64,000 bases of DNA from Marasmius tenuissimus. Lineage: Eukaryota; Basidiomycota; Agaricomycetes; Agaricales; Marasmiaceae. The position numbers and the translations under genes are program-made. The DNA is taken from contig JAQOTA010000015.1 of NCBI GenBank assembly GCA_029532415.1, positions 1,240,001-1,304,000 on the forward strand, written 5' to 3'. The notes below the pieces were generated by a model, which saw nothing but the letters and a program-made list of their open reading frames with translations, was not told the DNA's origin and searched no databases. Positions 24,401 to 36,499 of the stretch are shown one piece after another. The stretch's first letter is position 1. Each line of letters starts with the position of its first letter.

Positions 24401-26930
24401 ATTTCCCCACACGAGGCCGCTCCCATCAAGGCTTTGTTCCGACCTCGGTACAGGGATAGTTTTCGAGTCACTCCTCGTGAGCTCGCCTACTCCTTCAAGC
24501 TTTGCTTCTGGCGGCGTTCTCATCGATATCACTTGACCTTCACGACTGAATCGTGCTCGCTCTGGCCACCCGCACGGCCCGATTCGGAGTCAGCTTGTGG
24601 CGATATTCACAACATTCGATACGGTACTAGCTCTGAGCTTTCTGTCTCGGCCTTTCCTCAAGAGCTCTCTGGGTGAGCCTTAACGCAGAAATGACGCAAA
24701 ATTAGACGTATTCCGCCGCAGTGAACGCATTCGGAATGTTTTGCACCTATCTTGGGACGCCTCGGAAATAGCTCAAGCGTACGCGTGCTTGGCTCCTCCA
24801 TTCATGGAAATGAATTAGAATGACCTCGGTGGTCTACCTCGTCTAGTTCTTGCTATACAGTATCCTGGGCTCCTATCCTTCCGATAGACGAGGATGGTAC
24901 ACGATGGTCGACAGATGGTCGACAGCCACTCCATTGTTCTCCCTGTTCCGTCTACGTCAAAAACTCTGCCCATCGAATAGGAATGCCTCGCGATTTTCCA
25001 TTGTAACGTTATAGTCTGGGGCAGGTTTGGGGACAAGGATTCTTTTGTTCACTGGGGTGTGACGCTCTACTCAGTTCAGTGTTATCCATGTCACCATGAT
25101 CACTGAGTACCATGCATTGGAGACTCCATCTACGGCGCCTATATGTGTCATCGGGGCCTTTTATCCTGTTCGATTCTTTGCTTGGATCAAGCTGGGCTGT
25201 TCAGGGTATGTTCAGTGCGGTCTCCGAGTTTTATTTCTGTTGAAGACTCAGTATCTATCACTCGTGGCGTATCGCTCAATAGACCGTATAGCAACAGGTC
25301 AGCCTAGGTCAGCCCGCTGCGTCCGGGGACTAAACCCACTTCAAATTCCGGGTTATATCTATGCAGTGGGCGGCGCTATATATCAAAGTCGCAGCAGCTA
25401 GAACACCGGTTCCGTCCTGAATTTTAAAGTACTGACAGGGTACATGAGCCGCTCTCAGTTGAGCTGAACTTTAGATTGGAGGACGGCGACATCACGTTTT
25501 TGCGGCAGAGGGATCGACCTGACTGCTGTTCCACCAAGCTCGGACTTTGCTGTATCTGGTCTCAGAGCGGTTGCGCGGTAGGCCTGGACCAGGGACTTGC
25601 GTGAAAGCGGATGTCGCTACAGTCTGCCTGCCTGACTGGACTGGTATTTACGAGCACTATTGAGCGGCGATCGAAATCAACCGACGCACGGTCTTGCCAT
25701 TCAATCCCAGGGATAGGATCGCGATGACTCTGGGCTCGGTTGGCGTGAATCTGGCAACCGGCTACTCAAAGCTGACTGGATGTGAAGGATTGTGAAAGGA
25801 AGTGAAGTTGGACGGGAGAGTTCCTGGTCGGACGGTACTGACTTCATGAGAAGGAGGCGAACGGAGGTTCACCTTGATTTCACGCTTAGACAAAGATGCC
25901 TTTGCTGCGCCGGACAAAGCAAACACGAATGTTTCGTATGTATGTTCAACACACGCGGCAAGTCGTGTTTGATGCCTTCTCTTGGAGACAATGAAAACGG
26001 GGAGGCCCCGGGCGCGAATCTCCACGACGTCGAACACGTTGAGTACGTGCAGCCCTTGGACGTGTTCCAGCGCGTGGTGAGGTGATAGGTAGTGCTTTTT
26101 TTTACATACTGGGATATTTGGTTCACCTGTTGGTTGCTAGGTCCTTTGTTGACTGAAACTCAGAAAAGGACGGTGCTCTCGGGACTCGGGATAGACCGTT
26201 CAGGAAAATCAGGAAGAAATGACAGTAATATTGAGTTATGTGGCGTGGCTGACCTGGCGCTAAGACGCGGTCGTCCCGCAGTCAGACTGAGAAAACGGGG
26301 GAATGACGGATTGTCGCGTCTGACTAGAAGTTGAACTCAGTGAAAATCGGATGAGTAACAAATGTGAAGAGGCGTGAACGCCTAAAGGTCGAGAGTTCGA
26401 GGACCGCAAAGATGACGGCCTCCGCGTATAGTACCCAGCGAACAAGAGTGCACATCTTTCTGAGTCGCAGAATGTGCTGAAGTGAAGAGCTGGATGTACA
26501 TAGCCGCATAACCGAGAGGGACGGCTTTGCCGAGCATAATGGGCTTAATTGCCCTGTAACAAGATGACGCCAAAACGGAAAGCGCTAATTACACCGATAA
26601 ATTAGTTGCTATGTTCTATTCTCCCGGTGCACTTGTCCGACCCACACCGAAGCAGTCAACAGTAGCTGGCAAGCAAGTCCAGACTGTAAATGGGTTTCTA
26701 CGAAGTGGAGGAGCGGAACTAAAAGTCACCTTGGCTCGAGAGGGAGTGTCACCTTATCAACAAGTCACACTCGAAACACGCCGGAAGTAAAAAATGGTCC
26801 GATTGAGTAGGCTGGCCAAGAGAGGAAATAGACGAAAAAGGCAAGCGAATCCGAGATTCCGATCGCATCTAATCCCCAAAAGGCAAGGCTTATATTTTAC
26901 GACCTGCCAACTCAAAAATCAGCGTGAACT
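15420..26930. other. Core of the mirror-image region, about 11.5 kb with no recognisable gene
   Basis: No reading frame here exceeds about 150 codons, and none resembles a known family or shows a convincing chain of splice sites. Candidates such as minus 17416-17862 and minus 21906-22274 were examined and not accepted. No long terminal repeats, transposase motifs, satellite arrays or tRNAs were seen. The base composition is not obviously skewed. It could be long-decayed duplicated DNA or transposon remains; reading alone cannot show which. Confidence 0.45.
24903..24924. repeat. Tandem pair of an 11-bp unit (GATGGTCGACA)
   Basis: Two perfect adjacent copies read directly. Likely replication slippage. 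Confidence 0.75.
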
Positions 26931-26936
26931 TGTGGA

Positions 26937-26943
26937 TATATAA
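26937..26943 (+). promoter_or_regulatory. TATA-like element of the right orphan gene
   Basis: TATATAACGCCAGCCT lies 93 nt before the start codon and matches the element upstream of the left paralog at 15 of 16 positions. A pyrimidine-rich leader follows, as is common in fungal promoters. Confidence 0.6.
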
Positions 26944-27035
26944 CGCCAGCCTAATCCAGTTCCTTCTCCCCTCATCTCGCTATCCTTCTCGGCCTTTCAC
27001 CACCAGTATCCGCAGAGCCTGCATTTATATCCATA

Positions 27036-28152
27036 ATGTTCCAATCAGGCTCTTCTTCACTCTATTCTTCGTTCTTCATGTCTGGATTCCAGCACGCAAG
27101 CAACTCTACTCCCTGCTCTTCACCTTCACCATATTATCCAATCGAGGAAGAGGATGATTGGTTCGTTCCTGATTTCAGACGGAGAGGCTCGTTACCCACA
27201 GATGAGAGTGCTAGCGTCGAGAAGCAGCTCGCTGTGAGGAAGCCAAAGAGCACAAGGGAAAGAAGCTGGCTCAGTTTGGACCTTGCTAGGTGAGTTAGAC
27301 TTCAATTTTGCGCGTTTTTTTACAAGGGACTCAATATTCTGCTGTAGCCAACGTTCTTCATCGTCGATGAGGTCAATGCCATCGCCGAAACCCGTTCCAT
27401 CCGTGTCTCTTCCCGCTCTTCCCACTTTACCAGAACGTTCTGCGAGTCCTACTCCTAGCTCGGTCTTGATTCCTCTTTCACCCAAGTTCTCTCCCCGGAA
27501 GAATCAACTTAGCACAACTTCCGCTCCCAAACCAACTCGCGTCTCTTTTGCTCCTTCATCTCCCCCCAAACGTATCTCATCTGGTGCCAAACCTGCTGCG
27601 GTCTCTTCTACCGCCGTCAACCGTACCAATTCCGTTCGCACTTCCTCGACCGTTTCTACCCGCTACAGACGTGCCAGGCGTACCGACGCTCTCGCGCAGC
27701 TTGAGGGCAGGGCGTCTCACTGGGAAGGCAGGTTCTCGTGGCAGCCCGTTCCTACACGGAAAAACAGCATCAAAAGAAGTTTCAACTTCATGTCCATGTC
27801 CGACGACGAAGCAGAGTCGGATGAGGAAGAATCATTTTTCGATGTTGGATTTGATTTCACCCCGTCGTCGGACCACAACAGAAGCCATTCATCTCCGGAT
27901 GTCCCGCTTAGTCCTACCGAGAGAATTTCGGGTTGGCTTACCTCTCCTACTTCGCCCAACGCACAGGCCTTTACCTTCCCTCAGCCTGCGGCGTCGCTCG
28001 GTCAGGCTCTCGGCCAAAAGAGGAGACGCAGCCTCACTGTGTCCAACCTTCTGACGAGCTTCATCGACTTGGAGAAGGAAGGCGGCGAGAGTCGTCGCCG
28101 TGACAGCAAGCCATGGAGAGGCAGGAGCTTCATTGAGATCTCAAGTCTCTGA
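27036..28152 (+). CDS. Orphan Ser/Arg-rich protein, right paralog (C-terminus SFIEISSL)
   Basis: Seen: exons 27036-27289 and 27348-28152 around a 58-nt intron; 352 residues, longer than the 270 of the left copy. Order of blocks: SSFFMSGFQHAS near the N-terminus, an acidic-aromatic patch (EEEDDWFVPDFRRR) absent from the left copy, a Pro/Ser-rich linker, TVSTRYRRARRTDALAQLEG, FNFMSMSDDEAESDEEESFFDVGFDF, LLTSFIDLEKEG, and the terminal WRGRSFIEISSL. Intron position and phase match the left copy, and the gene points the opposite way, mirroring it. The extra length comes mostly from linker expansion and a TSPTSPNAQAF stretch. No known domain, signal peptide or membrane segment. Function unknown; the conserved basic block and acidic SMSDD block could be interaction motifs (inference). 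The first in-frame Met was chosen. Confidence 0.85.
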
Positions 28153-30982
28153 TTGCGTTTCTTTCTGCATCTCATCAATCATATTCGGCTTCGTCTTCAC
28201 ATGTATTTTGTTTTGCTTTCACCCACATCCACTGCCTGCGACGTTTTCCTCTGCACTATTCCGATTCGCATCATTCTCGACCAACACTCATACCATCCAT
28301 CACTTGTATCACCATCCATTTCTTGACAATATTGAACCCCTACTGCATTCGCCCTTTTAATCCCTCTAATACCTTTGCTTCCCTCTTCTTTCTCCTTCCC
28401 ACACTTACGCCACGCGTCAATCTTTCTTGGACTCGACCTCAAATCCAAACAACCGAACTTTGTGTTGTAACAAAAGCTTCCTCATCACTCATCTCGCAAT
28501 TTCGTTGGCACCTGTCCTGCCACGCATCCTCTCTTTACCTTACCACCCTCCCCTAACTATCATACCTGGACCACCACTCCTTTATTAGTATATATTACCG
28601 TTCGCTCTGTCTATTCGGGTATATATGTTCAACCACCCACTCATTACGCTCGTTTACTTTTGTGTCCACCGATTCCCGTAGTTGTTGTTTGTTGTATTTA
28701 CCAGACGTACTCACACTCGTTTTTGTTCTCTTCCTTCTCTGCCATATTTACTTATTATTGCTATATATCGTACATAGCAAAGAGAAGAGAAATCGAAATT
28801 TGTTGATTGTAAAAAGAAAAGCGCGGGCTCCTGCCATGTGAAGAACTTCGACCTCAGCAACGAGGTGCCTTCTCAGTTCGTTACTCTCAATCTATTACTC
28901 ACGCCTCGCTCTACTTCACAAGACTTCTGGCAACGCGTTTCCAGTTACACACAAGATGCATCATACATCGAGAGCTACTGTCTCGGATCCGAACAGGCAG
29001 TTATCCAAGCTCATGATGTTGAGGACGCTGTTTTCGCACTCGCATCCGTAACCTATAGTTGGATTCGCTGTAAACGACGTACGCAATCCCGCCTTCTTCT
29101 CTCCCATGATGATGATGTCGCGTCGTTTTACTTGCGAGTACAGGGCAAGGCGGGCTTTGAACGGTGAATTTTTGATCGCCAGCGGCCGGATTTGACCGTG
29201 TGTAAGTTATCTCAGTGTTTCCGAGTTTCCGACCGCTCAAACATACTACTTACATGATTTACAGGAAGTCCTCGTGTCCAGTACGTGTTCCAGACACTAG
29301 CTCTGTCAATGCCCAGAAAAAGTTACTCCAACGTATCGTAGAACTACGCTCAACACCGGCTATCTCGCCCGACGGTTTTAAAATCTGCACTAAACGCGCC
29401 TTGATGCGCCCCCTCAGGGTCCCTCCCAATCGTACCCAAAAGGGTCTCCCGGACCATCATCTCGTCGACCATCTGGCTCACCTCACACTAAGACATATTG
29501 GTCTAGCGGCGCTCAGCCTCTGACGCAAGCGGCATCCAAGAGACCCTCGGGCCTCGGTAAGGTTTGGCAGATTCATTTCCATCAACCCTGTATGTCGCGT
29601 CTCGCAGCCAGCCATATCCCATATGACCAGCTGGCTGGTCCCTTGTAGAGTTCAGGCCTTTCTAGTGCTTGCTCAGCCTGTTTCATATAGCACTCTCCCG
29701 AAGAGTACTGCTTCTCGACCGCCACACACGTAGAGGTGTCCTCTAATAGCACTGACGCGTCGAGTGTCAGCCCAGCTTCAAGAACTCGGAGGAAGATGAA
29801 TCTGGAGCTTTCGGGCTGGGAAACGCGCAGTGACCGTGTTTCGTGTTTTACTCGTCAGGGGGGGTTGGGCATCTCGGCGGCGCACGTAAGTTGGATCTAC
29901 GCCCATGACTATACCGTGGCCCATTGCGCATGTCACCCTGCTGAGCCTTCTCCTTTCTTCAGACGGCCCCTCCCCGCCCGAGCTTTGAAGACTGAGCATC
30001 GCGTCTGAGGGAATCCTACCTCGTTACAACCGGTGCCTACAGGGAGGCTGTCTCCACTCTCCACGCTTTAGTGCGATCTCAGTAGGCCTGAGGGGCTAGT
30101 TCTGAGTCCAAGTTTACCCGACTCGTCCGAGAGATCCCACTAGGACCCACTGGCGGTCCCCGGAGCCCTGGAGCCCATAATCTGGAATCACTGCTCCCGT
30201 GGGGCCCGTGCTTCAACCTCTCGAACTCTCCAGTCCTCCGGGTCTGAAAATGCTTTTTGGAGCAACACTGGATGTCAAAGTTAGTCTCATGGCCGCCTCT
30301 TGTCAAGGTCTCGGAGATCATTTGAATCATCTAGGAAGATACAGCACCTAGAAGACAGATGACTTGACTTGTCTGTTACATACCTCTCTCTCTCTTCCAG
30401 TCCAATGTCGTTCAACCACTGCCAGCGCCTACGCACGATCGGTCCGAGGTAGCCAAGCTGATCATAAGGCCTGAGCGCTCTATACCAAATCGGGTGCGCC
30501 GATAGCCTCATTTGGACTCCCCTCCGAGACTGGGGGTTTGCGATTGAGAGATATCGACCAGATACCGTCCCACTTCCCGCGTGTATGTGGAGGTGTTCAG
30601 GTTCGTTCTGCTCTGGCGTGCCCGGGCCCTTCGCTTCGCTAGAATACTGTGTTGATGCGCAGATCTTTTTGTGCTGACAAAATGTCCTTTTGTTCCTTTC
30701 AATGGCTGTAGGATACGTCCTGTGCATCCGGAATCAAAACGAACTCTACTGGCCCTGACATTTGAAATTTGAAGCCTTTGGGCGCGATTGATAGTGGCCA
30801 ATATTGCCAAGGCAGTCCGAATTTTACCGAGATAATCCAGGGCGATGTAGAGATTTGTACTGAGTATGAATCAGCGGGAAAAAGGCTGGAATATACTCTC
30901 CCTATTAGCTTGGTCATGTAGTCTGCTAAACCTCGGCTCGGAGGGAGGTCGAGGGGGTGATTCGGCGTATGGTAAAAAGCGA
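28153..30982. other. Intergenic stretch with a long pyrimidine-rich 3' flank
   Basis: From 28153 to about 28800 the plus strand is strongly C/T-rich with TATATATT and TATATATC islands, consistent with the 3' untranslated region and terminator of the gene before it. From 28838 onward there are only short frames (plus 28838-29167, minus 30287-30727) with no recognised content. No gene called. Confidence 0.5.
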
Positions 30983-31054
30983 TGCCCCCTGGCTGGATTG
31001 AACAACCGACCTCATCATTACGAGTGACGCGCTCTACCACTGAGCTAAGAGGGC
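30983..31054 (-). tRNA. tRNA-Thr(CGT), intronless
   Basis: Minus-strand cloverleaf of 72 nt: acceptor GCCCTCT/AGGGGGC, D arm GCTC/GAGC, anticodon stem CGTCA/TGATG with one G-U pair, loop CTCGTAA with anticodon CGT, T arm GGTTG/TTCAATC/CAGCC, A73. It differs from the copy at 12707-12788 by one stem base and by lacking the ten-base intron. The next bases on minus, TCGCTTTTTACC, supply a T5 terminator. Confidence 0.95.
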
Positions 31055-34048
31055 TTGGTAAATGAAATTACCCAAACAGATATGATGCTGCCGCACGCGG
31101 CGTACTGGTCAGCAAATTTGAATTCCCCTTCTTGCTCTCGCCTCCATCACGCCGCAAATAACCAGCCTACACACAAGCTCAGGATATCAAGCATCTGCCA
31201 TTGGGCATATTTGGAGCTCAAGCGCGTTTTTGCATCGAAGTTCAGAGTATAAGGATGCTTGGATCGATCAGATTCTGACTGGGATGAAAGGAGTATAACT
31301 GTCAAACTACGCCCTTAGCTCCGTCTCAATAGATGCGAAATCCCACTTTGTCGAACCAAGATATGGACTGGACGGCGCACCTTGTTGGACTCACTCCATA
31401 TTGACACGTTCAAAAAAGGTGTTTTAGTGGCGATTAGGCTTCAAGGATTGAACGACGTTGTCCTGCTTTTAGGCAGCTCGGGAGTGCTTGTTTGAGTTCC
31501 TTGGTTCCTTGGTTTTCACTCAGACTTGGACTACACTGTGTTGTCTAGAGACTTCTCCACCTTATCACGATTCTTCGTCAGTCGGTGAATATAATCCTCC
31601 GATGTTCGGCGAATTGTCTGTACTACAAACGTACTGGATCCTTCACCTCCAGTCGTACACTAAAAGTAAGAGCGTCTCAAGCATCCGATTGACCACTTAG
31701 TTCTGGGACTATCCTACCTTTCGGTTCCACGTATCCTGCTTTATCCCAACTCCTCCTGAGCTCGGCCTTTCTCGAGACTCTGCCATCCCAGCATTCATTA
31801 CGATATCGGTACCGCGATTCAGCTACTCTCTTCTAGCTCGGCGTTACTCGCTGACACCTTCCAGGTCATATAGCCGTTGGAGTCCTCAGGCTCTACTCGA
31901 CGGCACCGTGATGTCCAAGTATGCGGGTTCATCTTTGTGAACTTCTCTTCAATTTCCACCCGTTCTGGAGTATTCTTAAATGAAGTCATGTCGCGTTCCC
32001 CTTACCAAGAGATCGTGAAGATTCTAACGTGGCCGGCGTTCGGTGATTAAACAGAGCGTCAGAAGTGTTTTTGACTTACAGTTGTCGACAAATCCCCTCA
32101 CGCTGTGACCGTAGGGATGGGTGCCCCAAGGAGACGCCTCTTTGCAGTGAGATCGACTGGGAGGGAGTCTATCAAGCTGTTGCCCACGATTCCGAATCTG
32201 TATCACAAGTTACGTTGCGAATCTCAGATAGCGACAATTTCATTGACCTTGCCAGCAAAGCACTGGATCTCAAGTGGCAAGTCCTCCTAACTCCCCTCAG
32301 GCGGCCTATTTTTTCACCAGTCATTTACGATACTGATACCTCATATCTTATTGAAGGTCGATGAAATCGCAGCGGCTTCGAATCGACGGATGAGTAGTGG
32401 AATATTAATGGCTTATCCCCGTCGTTCGGTAAAGCTGACGAGAAACTCCATACTAAAACAGCTTCGAATTCATATATGAAGCTTTAGGCTGTCGTGGGCG
32501 GTCTTGACGCTCATTGAAAGGGGCCACAGGAGATACTAATAGGTCGGTCTGGAGCTCTGAAATGAACTTGTAGGTTACAGTCTACGGGACGCGCAACCAC
32601 CGCTCTTCCGAATGTCCAATACCAAGGCTCGGCGTGACCAATCTTACTCTCGCTTACTTACGAAGGCCCAAGGGACACCCAAGTCCAGGATGCCCGACGC
32701 GACGGTGATAGTATCTTGTATCCCGTCTCTACCGTAACGTCTCCCGACCCCTCAACTTCACGAGCGCCACACTCATCTGACCGGAAGATGCCGACGTCCC
32801 TGGTAGCAACGCCCTTGTTTCAACAATGCCTGTTCCAGTCCGCTGACATACTAAGAACGAGAATAACTCAATACTAATAAGTAAGACCTTGTATAGAATA
32901 CCGGATAATCCGTGTCCACCGAAGAAACCCGGACTCTCGTTGAATAACCTCCCGTCCTACATTTGAGTCGACAGCGAAAGTGGTTCAATAGTCAGCCTTT
33001 CCGCTCCGTGTTTGGGGGTTGGTATCACGAATGGACTGCGCATACCTCATAACTGGGAGGCGGCACGGACTAACTGACGACATACCGAAGTCAATTCTGG
33101 GGATAGCAATTTGAAGTTCATCGCGAATGAGATGAATCGTCCCATACGCGCTGGGGGCCTCCTTCCTCATGCAGACTTGAACCAGCGGCCACTCAGTCTG
33201 AGCCGAGGGTACAGGGGTATTAACAGATAGTCCGGTGAAGAACATTCCCGAGAACCTGTTTTGTCAAGCATCATATTCACTCGCCTCCCCCACTCAACGA
33301 GGATGATCAGGGAACCGATCGCTAGTCAAAGTGTTCCGCGACACGAAGTATGCATGCTAGGGTATCTGTATGTATACGAGCCTACAATTCTCTAAATTAG
33401 ATGGATCTTGGGAATTAAAGAATACCGCACCATAGGAAATAGACTTCCAAATACTGGCCAAGGTCCCTTTACCCGTGAAACAGCGACCATCAGGCCGCCG
33501 TCTGGCTGTATCCCTGTCAATTAAGAACTTGAACGTTGAGCGCGACCTCTTGCCACTAGCACTGCAAATGACTGACAGAGTCTTGGTTGAAGTCGGCGCG
33601 AGTAGCGACTGGAACGATATGAGACCGTGAAAGATAATGAACATATGATGCCGCTGTCGAGGTAGACAGAAATAGTTCGAGCTAGTGGCGAGATAGATGC
33701 ATAGAGCTCAGGTCCAACACGTTCCTGGAGCTATGTTGACATTGAGCACGAAAGTCATTGTTACCAACAGATGGTGGCGACTCGGAATTTGAAGAGTTCG
33801 GTGAGTGACATAGGAATCAGGATTCAACGTCCGTGAGAGCCTGGGTCCCGGCCAGTGATGAGGGTGCGTCATTTCAGATGAGTGTTCATCCGAGAAAGCA
33901 GGAACACCCGGTACTGGGCGTGTACTAGTAAAGGTGGGATGATATGTGATCCTCTTTCCTCCACATGATATACATCAGCGTGCTTCATCTGAGTTGAAGC
34001 AGGAGGCACTGCAATCTAGAACCCGACCCAGAGTGTATCCAAGGACGC
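31055..34048. other. Gene-poor stretch, no recognisable gene
   Basis: About 3 kb with only short frames, such as plus 32065-32364 and minus 33357-33644, none resembling a known family. No repeats or RNA genes seen. Confidence 0.5.
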
Positions 34049-34967
34049 TCAGCTACGAACTTGAAGTGACAAACAAAGTTTCAGTTTATTTTCCTGCAGA
34101 GGGCGGAGATACTTATTGAGGAGGTTTGTATACGCCGACGGCACGTCCCTGTCGCAATCCCAGGTCCAAGCTTGAAGAGAAGAATGCAGCGTGAGTACTT
34201 GTTCGAACACTGGAGTTTTCGGAGATCTCACCAGAAGACCAGCCAATTTTGAGTTGTCAGCGGTCGTAATCCATCTCCGTTCAGGAAATGAAAGACGTGA
34301 TCCATCAGGGGAGGACAACCTCAATGGCGATCTTCCTCCACAAACCATGTATTCTGGCGTCAGTGCCAGTGTAAATGAACGACTGGATCGGCGACGGCGT
34401 CGGTGTTGGGTAAGTATCAGATACTTGGGTGTTCGACTGTTCTCGTTGTCAGTATCATGGAGATGATGCAGGGGGACTTCTTCGGACTGGACTTCGCCTT
34501 CCCAAGTGTCGAACATGTAAGGAAAGCGCTGACGCCCGTCCGAATCGTCTTGCAAACTTTGGGTAATTCGGTAGACCTTTTGAGGAGGCGGTAGGCCACT
34601 CCGACGGACCGCGAGAAGTCGGAATCGTTCTGGCGGGGGCCAGTGCATATCATTGTCAAGAACAAGAGGTCGATATCAAAACACGCATCACGTTGTTAAT
34701 CGCTGCCAGCGAAGCCTGACGGCAGAGAAGAGAGCCTAGTATCTCGAGAAACACATGAAGATTCTCTGTACGTGTAACGTTGCCAATGCTAACTTCCAGG
34801 TTCAGAGACTCGAGTACTCCGTCCGCTTTCTTCGCGATAAATGCACAAGAGACCACAGAAGCAAAATATGGAGTCAGGGGTTGCCAATGCCAGCCTATCA
34901 TTGCACAATTATCACCTGGAGTAGGAGGGCGTAAGAACGAGATTATGAAGCGAGAAGGGAATAACAA
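34049..34967 (-). CDS. Hypothetical protein, two exons
   Basis: Seen: an exon from 34967 (or the internal Met at 34901) to 34685 joins across a 55-nt intron (34630-34684, donor GTGTTTTG, acceptor CGCCAG) to 34049-34629, giving up to 287 residues in one frame. The N-terminal part is helical and hydrophobic (LTPYFASVVSCAFIAKKADGV, LHVFLEILGSLLCRQASLAAI). The second exon reads KVYRITQSLQDDSDGRQRFPY, an Arg-rich run, FTLALTPEYMVCGG, and a helical end NLLNKYLRPLQENKLKL. A second in-frame 42-nt intron starting near GTATCTGATAC is possible and would remove the Arg run. I recognise no domain. The clean splice and long open second exon make a real gene more likely than not, but it has no anchor to a family. 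Confidence 0.4.
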
Positions 34968-35084
34968 TCATTGAGAAATTGTGTGATAAGATACGTGCAG
35001 GAAGATATGGAATGGTGGATCGTTGCTACGCGAGTATCTGTGTCGATCGGGGAAAGAAAAAGTCATGGATTAGCGAGATCGTAG

Positions 35085-35177
35085 AGGTCTAACCAGGAAT
35101 CGAACCTGGGTTAATGGAAGTCTGAGAGACGATGCTGTTGTCAGAATCCATTGTGATAACCGCTACACTATTAGACC
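35085..35177 (-). tRNA. tRNA-Gln(CTG) with a 21-nt intron
   Basis: The minus strand folds as acceptor GGTCTAA/TTAGACC, D arm GTG...CAC, anticodon stem ATGGA/TCCAT, T arm CCAGG/TTCGATT/CCTGG. The 28 bases between the anticodon-stem arms begin TTCTGA and end in T; removing 21 bases after position 37 leaves a seven-base loop with anticodon CTG, decoding CAG. Eukaryotic tRNA-Gln commonly begins GGT and has a GTGTAG D arm, as here. Confidence 0.92.
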
Positions 35178-35216
35178 TTGTGTAAACGCCTGGATACTGC
35201 AGTATGGATAGAGGAA

Positions 35217-35244
35217 GATCAATGCAAATAGATCAATGCAAATA
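35217..35244. repeat. Tandem pair of a 14-bp unit (GATCAATGCAAATA)
   Basis: Two perfect adjacent copies between tRNA-Gln and the 3' end of the pirin-like gene. Confidence 0.75.
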
Positions 35245-35306
35245 GTTGGTTTGTGATACTGGTATGAGTACATCTAGCGATAATTAAACCAAATCAACCT
35301 AGTTAT

Positions 35307-35330
35307 AAGAAAGCAAGTAAGAAAGCAAGT
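35307..35330. repeat. Tandem pair of a 12-bp unit (AAGAAAGCAAGT)
   Basis: Two perfect adjacent copies about 20 bp past the stop codon of the pirin-like gene, probably in its 3' untranslated region. Confidence 0.75.
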
Positions 35331-35348
35331 ACATAAAGATGAAAACGT

Positions 35349-36499
35349 CTATGCAATATCGAACAATAGAACCTCCGCGACTCTATCGCCAACATTCTCC
35401 ACGACCACCTCATCCCCACTATCCTGTTTCAAATAAGCACCATCTCCTTCCCTGAGAACTTCTTTGTCCGCCACCTTGATACTTGCACCTTCAGCCTTTC
35501 CTTCCTTGTACCCACTTGTCATGATGACATGCACGTATCCCTTCTTCCCCTCCATCTGGACAGTAAGCACCTTCCCGGGACTCAACAGCGTCGCGTACAT
35601 AGTCAATGGACTTTGCACAGGCGCGGGGCCCTCACCCTCTCTTTGATCTTTGTGCACTCCCTCTGCATCGACAGGTGCGACAACCCTGACAAACTTGTCC
35701 TTCTTCTCCTCATCCGAGAAATGGCGCGTAAAGTATTTAGGAAGGAGACGCGGTACTGAGGGAACGGACCAGATCTGGAGGAAGTGTACGGGTTTCGTCG
35801 CGTTTGGAGGTGTCTTTTCCGAGTGAGAGATTCCGGTACCGGCGGAGGTGAGTTGGAGGTCACCCCGCTTGAGAATTTCAGTATTGCCCATCGAGTCTTT
35901 ACTATGGGTAGATGAGTGAATGGACCTATGGATAGAGGAGTGGGCACGTACTGTTCCAGTTCTCCATCGACGACATATGAGAAAATCTCGAACTCTCGAT
36001 GTGAATGAGTGCCGAAGCCACGCTACATGGTCGATTAGGATGAGCCAGGATGAGTGAACTGATTCTGATAGCTCACCTTTGCTGCAACACGATCTTCATT
36101 TATGACACGAAGAGACCCGTAAGAATCATGATCGGAGTCTTGATGCCTTCAAAGGCCGTCAATTTTCAGACCCAGAAGACGGATACCGCAATATACGCAC
36201 ATTGCAAACGAGAACGTATGGAAAGTCTTTAACCATCCATGATCAGCATGTCCTCGCTCCTCGCTTCTCCTTGGGACAACGTGTACTGGCGACATAGCTG
36301 GTGTTGTGGTTGAAATGGGTCTGATAAAGTTGTTGAAAATCGGGATAGATGCTTTCGATAGCTGTTGTAGATATCTGAGAGAGGACAGTTTGAGGTCTGA
36401 GGGATTGGGATGGACGAAATAGATGAGCAGGCTTATATAGACGGGAGCAAGGGCGATGAGAAGGATTATCCTTGATCGATGACTGGACGAAGGAGGCAT
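35349..36499 (-). CDS. Pirin-like bicupin with N-terminal hydrophobic/targeting extension
   Basis: Seen: four exons joined in frame. Residues 11-29 are a strong hydrophobic segment (IILLIALAPVYISLLIYFV), followed by a basic/hydroxylated stretch ending RPISTTTPA, then Met69 (at 36295) and the pirin core: HGWLKTFHTFSFA, YGSLRVINEDRV, GFGTHSHREFEIFSYVVDGELEH, GDLQLTSAGTGISHSEKT, and a second cupin with GKKGYVHVIMTSGYKEG. The HxHxxxE residues and the later HSE supply the metal site of the first cupin. Known: pirin-family bicupins are Fe-binding; some have quercetinase activity and others act as redox sensors or transcription cofactors. Odd: pirins are normally soluble, yet the long form here would be membrane-anchored or organelle-targeted. 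Starting at Met69 would give a cytosolic form. Reaction and location are not determined. It lies head-to-head with the decarboxylase gene. Confidence 0.88.

Noticed and set aside
30287..30727. 146-codon minus frame near the right tRNA-Thr
   Set aside because: No family resemblance; a nearby GTATGT...CTAG pair is only 36 nt apart and does not improve the reading.
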